Positions 61,205-64,000 of a DNA stretch of 64,000 nucleotides are shown in pieces. Each line of letters starts with the position of its first letter. Within the stretch, counting starts at the first letter, position 1. Both the position numbers and the translations under genes were made by a program. The notes beneath the pieces were generated by a model. The model was not told where the DNA came from, did no database searches, and was given only the letters and a program-made list of their open reading frames with translations. The stretch is from contig NC_080682.1 in the NCBI RefSeq assembly GCF_030445035.2, forward strand, positions 30,176,770 through 30,240,769. Direction: 5' to 3'. This DNA comes from Dasypus novemcinctus (Eukaryota; Chordata; Mammalia; Cingulata; Dasypodidae).

Positions 61205-61600
61205 GTTGCTGGAGTGTGTTTATTTATTTGTTTGTTTGTTTATTATTTTCCTTTCCTCTTTTTTTATTGTATTTGCTTTCTCTTTCTTTCTTTCTTTCTT
61301 TCTTTGTTTGTTTCTTTCTTTCTTTCTTGTTTTCCTCTTCCTTTTTTCTTATTCTTCCTTTCTGCTTTCCATTGTTTTGTCTTCATTTTTTTCTTCTATT
61401 CTTTTTTTGTCTTGCCTTTTATTCAATTTTATCTTATTTTGTTCCTGTTTCTTTTATTCATCTTTGTAGTTTTATTCTTCTGTGCTGTTTCCCCCTTTTA
61501 TTATTATTTTTCATTTTTTTTGTTCTCCTTCCCTCTTTTTTCTTTTTCTCTTCTTTCTTTTTTGTTTTTTGTGTATCTAATAATTTTTCAGTTGAATACA
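61205..61600 (+). repeat. T/C-rich tract with (TTTC)n in the L1 5' UTR
   Basis: A polypyrimidine region includes TTTCTTTCTTTCTTTCTTTC at about 61,278. The Phe/Leu/Ser-rich open frames across it are compositional and are not genes. Confidence 0.85.
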
Positions 61601-61728
61601 GGCAACTAAAAAGATATAGAATAAGTGGAACCAAGTATTAAGAAAAACTTTAATGCAAAATCAAGCAAAATAAAATCCTAAACTAGCAAAAGAAACTAAC
61701 CAACAGAAAAATCCATCAGGGTAAAAAG

Positions 61729-62660
61729 ATGCCCAAGCATCAGTGAAAAATTATAAGCCATAATCAGAAACAGGAAGTTAAGATCCATTCTAATGAACAA
61801 ACTAAAAAGCAAAAGGAAATACACAATGTGCAACAACTAATCAAAGATGTCCAAACAAATATCCTTAATCAATGCAATAAAATGAAGGAAGAGATAAAGG
61901 ATATCAAGAAGATCTTGAGGAAACATGCATAAAAAGATAACAGATCTTACACTGATTAAGGCATAATGCAAGAATTAAAAATACACTTAAAGCACAAATC
62001 AGCATATTTGAACAGGCAAAGGAAAGAATTAGCAATGTTGATGATAAGATATCTGAAATCACACAGATAGTAGAACAGATAGACAAAAAAAAAAAGGAAA
62101 AAATTCAACTGGACCTCAAGGAATTGAATAACAACACAAAAACACACAAACATATGCATTATGGGCATCCAGGAGGAGAAAAGATGGGAAAGGGAGCAGA
62201 AGGAGTGTTTGAGGAAATAATGACCAAAAATTTCTCAACTCTTAGGATGGACATGGGTGTAACATTCGGAGAGGGCATCATATTCCAAGAAAAATACATC
62301 CTAGCAGACTTACCTCAAGACAAATACTTATCAGATTGTCAAACGCTAAAGGCAAAGACAGAATCTTGAAAGCAGCAAAGGAAAAGAAACCTATCACATA
62401 TAAGGGAAGCTCAATAAGATTCAGTGCTGATTTCACATCTGAAGCCATGAAGGTGAGAAGGTCATGGTATGTCACAGTCAAGATGCAAGAAGAAAAAACC
62501 CTGCCATCCAAGAATTCTGTATGCAGCAAAATTGCCTTTCAAAATGAAGTAGAATTCAATCTATTAACAAAAAACAGACATTGAAAGTATTTGTCAACAA
62601 GAAACCTGCCCTTCAAGAAATACTAAAAGGTGTTTCACAGGTTGAAAGGAAAAACAGGAG
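61729..62660 (+). pseudogene. L1 ORF1 remnant
   Basis: ATG at 61,729 aligns with the ORF1 starts of the other two L1s, but a stop follows within six codons. Coiled-coil codons, then YGHPGGEKMGKG and the C-terminal EILKGV, are recognisable across several frames. Confidence 0.75.
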
Positions 62661-64000
62661 AAAGAGGATTAGAGGAGAGTGTAGAAAGGAAGATTATTAG
62701 TAAAAATAACTAAAAGAATAAAAAGAGAAATAAAAATGAAATTTGACTTATATAAGCCTAAGACTGTGGCTATAATAAGTTCTGCCTATACAATAATTTT
62801 ATTAATGTTAATGATTAAACTCTCCAATCAAAAGACATAGATTCGCAGTATGGGTATGGTAATATAACCCATCTATATGCTGTGTAAAAGAAATTCACCT
62901 TAGATCCACAAATAAGTTGCCAGTGAAAGGTGGGAAAAAGATTTTACACACAAACAGTAATCAGAAAAGGGCAGGAGGAGCTAAACAAATATCACACAAT
63001 ATAGAGTTTCAATGCAAAGCTATGGTAAGAGATAAAGAAGGAAACTGCATATTAATAAATGGGGCAGTATACCAAGAATAAAGAACAATCATAGATATTT
63101 ATGCACTTATCCAGGGTGCCCCAAAATATATGAGACAAATACTGTTAAATATAAGGGGAGAAATAGATGCCTCTAGAATCATAGTGGAGGACTTCAATAC
63201 ACCATTATCACATTAGACAGAACATATCAAGAGAGGCACAATAAAGAAACAGCAATCTTAAATAATATGTTACAGGAACAAGTCCTAATGGACATATATA
63301 TATAACATTACACCCAAATACTTTTGGTTATACATTCTTCTTGTGTGCTTATTGATTATTCTCCAAGAGAGACCACATTCTGGGTCATAGAATGAGACTC
63401 AATGAATTTAGAAAGATTTAAATTATAAAAATCAATTTTTTCTAATCACAATGGAATGACCCTAGAAATTAACAAGTGACACATATCCAGAATAGGCACA
63501 AATACATTGAAGTTAAGCAACAGATTATTAAACAATTAGTGGGTCAAGAAGGAAATTGCCAGAGAAATCAGTAAGTACCTGGAAGCAAATGAAAATGAGA
63601 ACACAACATATCAAAATTTATAGGATGCAGCTAAAGCAGTGCTGAGGAAGAAATTTATAGCATAAGTGCCTAAATTTAAAAAAAGAAGAAAGAGCTAAAA
63701 TCAAAGACTTAACTGCTTACCAGAAGGAACTAGAAAAAGAACAACAAACTCATCCCAAAGCAAGCAGAAAGAAGAAAATAACAAAGATTAGAGGAGACTT
63801 AACTGAAATTGAGAATTTAGAAAGAAATAGAAAAAAATTAACAAAACCAAATGTTGGTTCTTTGGGAAAATTAATAAAATTGACAAACCTTTAGCTAGCT
63901 AGACTAACAAAGAAAAAAAGAAAAAAGATGCAAATAAATAAAATCAGAAATGAAAAAGGTGATATCACCACTGACCCCACAGAAATATAGCCTATCATAA

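Larger units (their letters stand above)
60297..64000 (+). mobile_element. L1 LINE, 5' part, cut by the window edge
   Basis: The 5' end near 60,297 reads GGAATCCATGATGGCAGAAT, an L1-type start. The 5' UTR (to about 61,728) holds repeats of about 160 bp and a T/C-rich tract. ORF1 relics run 61,729 to about 62,660 (QLDLKELNN-like coding, GHPGGEKMGKGAEGVFEEIM, ITYKGSSIRFSADFTSEAMK). ORF2 begins about 62,766, and its endonuclease and early reverse-transcriptase regions run off the end. Stops and frameshifts throughout. Confidence 0.85.

Noticed and set aside
61118-61641. 163-residue and related frames rich in Phe, Ser and Leu
   Set aside because: They read through the (TTTC)n/T-rich tract of an L1 5' UTR; low complexity with no protein features.

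Overview
This is a stretch of mammalian nuclear DNA, very probably from a xenarthran and most likely an armadillo (Dasypus). The species call rests on a DAS-type tRNA-derived SINE at 14,257-14,621, tRNA-Ala-like SINE monomers and dimers at 36.1-36.3 kb and 52.9 kb, and an L1 lineage with long 3' UTRs of a kind I associate with xenarthrans. The host content is part of an olfactory receptor (OR) cluster of the OR5D subfamily, on human 11q11 in the orthologous place. All four OR loci are on the minus strand. From high to low coordinates they are an OR5D13-like locus (56.5-57.4 kb, frame intact but no ATG in its exon), an intact OR5D13-like gene (31,251-32,195), an OR5D14-like pseudogene (26.8-27.7 kb) and an OR5D18-like pseudogene (22.2-23.5 kb). 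As I recall it, this is the human order (OR5D13, OR5D14, ..., OR5D18).

The rest is retroelement. Region 1-13,410 is a minus-strand L1 that keeps its 5' UTR, ORF1, ORF2 and a very long 3' UTR running off the left edge. Its ORF2 is split by a young, internally deleted class II (ERVK/betaretrovirus-like) provirus at 1,955-6,874, with TG...CA ends, a 6-bp target duplication, a tRNA-Lys1,2 primer site and a polypurine tract. Region 13.4-22.2 kb holds L1 tails, a DAS SINE and several old MaLR-type LTRs. Region 22.2-32.2 kb holds three of the OR loci; an L1 tail has inserted into the last codons of the OR5D18-like gene. Region 36.6-46.5 kb is a plus-strand near-complete L1 whose ORF1 is split by a 525-bp solo LTR. 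Region 46.5-55.7 kb is a mosaic of older L1 pieces. Region 60.3-64.0 kb is the 5' half of another plus-strand L1, cut by the window edge.

The only gene here that looks ready to make a product as it stands is the OR at 31,251-32,195; the OR at 56.5-57.4 kb may do so if it uses a spliced upstream start. The best leads for follow-up are (i) an L1 lineage that seems to carry two consecutive 3'-UTR modules separated by an internal A-rich tract, seen in two independent copies; (ii) the OR5D13-like locus that has lost its ATG but has a splice acceptor at that point; (iii) triplicated repeats in the ERVK leader and promoter-like repeats in an L1 5' UTR; (iv) an unassigned run of open frames at 51.8-52.5 kb. 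I see no CRISPR, no bacterial-type operon and no clear new gene system.
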